Source: Thermus filiformis (lineage in GTDB: Bacteria; Deinococcota; Deinococci; Deinococcales; Thermaceae). Taken from it: a DNA stretch of 64,000 nt. Shown piece by piece: positions 63,776-64,000 of this stretch. The notes beneath the pieces were generated by a model that worked only from the letters and a program-made list of their open reading frames with translations, was not told where the DNA came from and made no database searches. The stretch spans positions 124,001 through 188,000 of the forward strand of contig NZ_JPSL02000037.1 of the NCBI RefSeq assembly GCF_000771745.2, written 5' to 3'. Each line of letters opens with the position of its first letter. Position 1 is the first letter of the stretch. A program made the position numbers and the translations under genes.

Positions 63776-64000
63776 ATGAGGCGGATTGGCGTGCTGGGTA
63801 TGCCCATGGACCTGGGGGCGGGCCGGCGGGGGGTGGACATGGGCCCCTCGGCTTTGCGCTACGCCCGGCTCAAGGACGGCCTCGAGGCCCTGGGGTTCGC
63901 GGTGACGGACCTGGGGGATGTGGACGTGCCCGTGGCGGAGAGCCTCCCGCCGGGCGGGGGGTTGCGCTTCCTCGAGCCCATCCGGGAGGCCTGTCTGACC
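63776..64000 (+). CDS. rocF: Arginase (partial, runs off right edge)
   Basis: The first 75 codons read RIGVLGMPMDLGAGRRGVDM, then GPSALRYARLKDGLEALGF and DLGDVDV, the conserved N-terminus of arginases, which hydrolyse arginine to ornithine and urea. The manganese-binding His and Asp motifs lie beyond the window. The start fits the leaderless pattern. Confidence 0.9.
   Translation, partial: MRRIGVLGMPMDLGAGRRGVDMGPSALRYARLKDGLEALGFAVTDLGDVDVPVAESLPPGGGLRFLEPIREACLT

Overview
The window is chromosomal DNA from a bacterium of the Thermus lineage. The evidence is very high G+C, third positions saturated with G/C, frequent GTG starts, and close protein resemblance to known Thermus proteins (SdrP-type CRP/FNR regulator, LysN-type aminotransferase, TL5-type L25, RuvB). 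I would not go below genus level. Genes are tightly packed, often with ATGA overlaps. Many are apparently leaderless: a TAnnnT -10 hexamer lies 6-9 nt before the start codon, and I used this to choose several starts.

Layout. 1-791: right part of an ISAs1-type IS, abutting a phosphonate-type ABC transporter (phnD-phnC-phnE, 823-4121). 4196-8675: pyruvate:ferredoxin oxidoreductase (nifJ) with a dihydroorotate-dehydrogenase-like partner. 8638-10346: small HARE-HTH protein, an unassigned remnant and an IS256-family element. 10501-10774: tRNA-Phe/tRNA-Asp operon with promoter and terminator. 10761-15794: SRA-like small protein, coaX, OsmC, cell-wall amidase, Ser/Thr kinase with a DFD motif, patatin, signal peptidase I. 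15807-18461: lutABC lactate oxidation. 18468-22551: DUF502 / small secreted protein / response regulator / histidine kinase operon, split by a second full ISAs1 copy with a 9-bp target duplication. 22570-28261: sdrP, cutA, gyrA, a TnpB-like protein lacking the zinc finger, aroQ. 28293-35472: LysM/M23 peptidase, trmFO, 3-hydroxybutyrate-type dehydrogenase, suhB, truD, a tilS-tadA fusion whose stop codon lies inside tRNA-Ser(CGA), YkgJ. 35502-41402: DinB, an unknown, leucine-catabolism genes (mvaB, mccB), rnhA, VOC protein, guaA. 41508-47886: luxS, mtnN, prs, rplY, pth, an IS605 relic, ddl, ftsH. 47970-53544: TPR protein, DUF4388 protein, ruvB, panB, DUF4143 ATPase. 53551-57250: RluD-type synthase, an m4C-type methyltransferase with a probable restriction endonuclease, LysN-like aminotransferase. 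57260-64000: dgt, fab cluster (fabH-fabD-fabG-acpP-fabF), rpmF, DUF177 and the start of arginase.

Several genes group by function: fatty-acid synthesis, lactate oxidation with an adjacent two-component system, the activated-methyl cycle (luxS, mtnN), leucine degradation, and tRNA modification and maturation (trmFO, truD, tilS-tadA, pth).

The most unusual signals are: (i) a family of GC-rich intergenic palindromes with compensatory arm changes; (ii) a CDS stop codon inside a tRNA gene; (iii) a leaderless-promoter grammar in which -10 boxes of divergent genes overlap or the preceding stop codon forms part of the -10; (iv) two divergent IS copies that keep the same A5G6 frameshift; (v) a zinc-finger-less TnpB homologue, and separately an IS605 3'-end relic abutting ddl; (vi) an operator-like repeat array before a DUF4143 ATPase.
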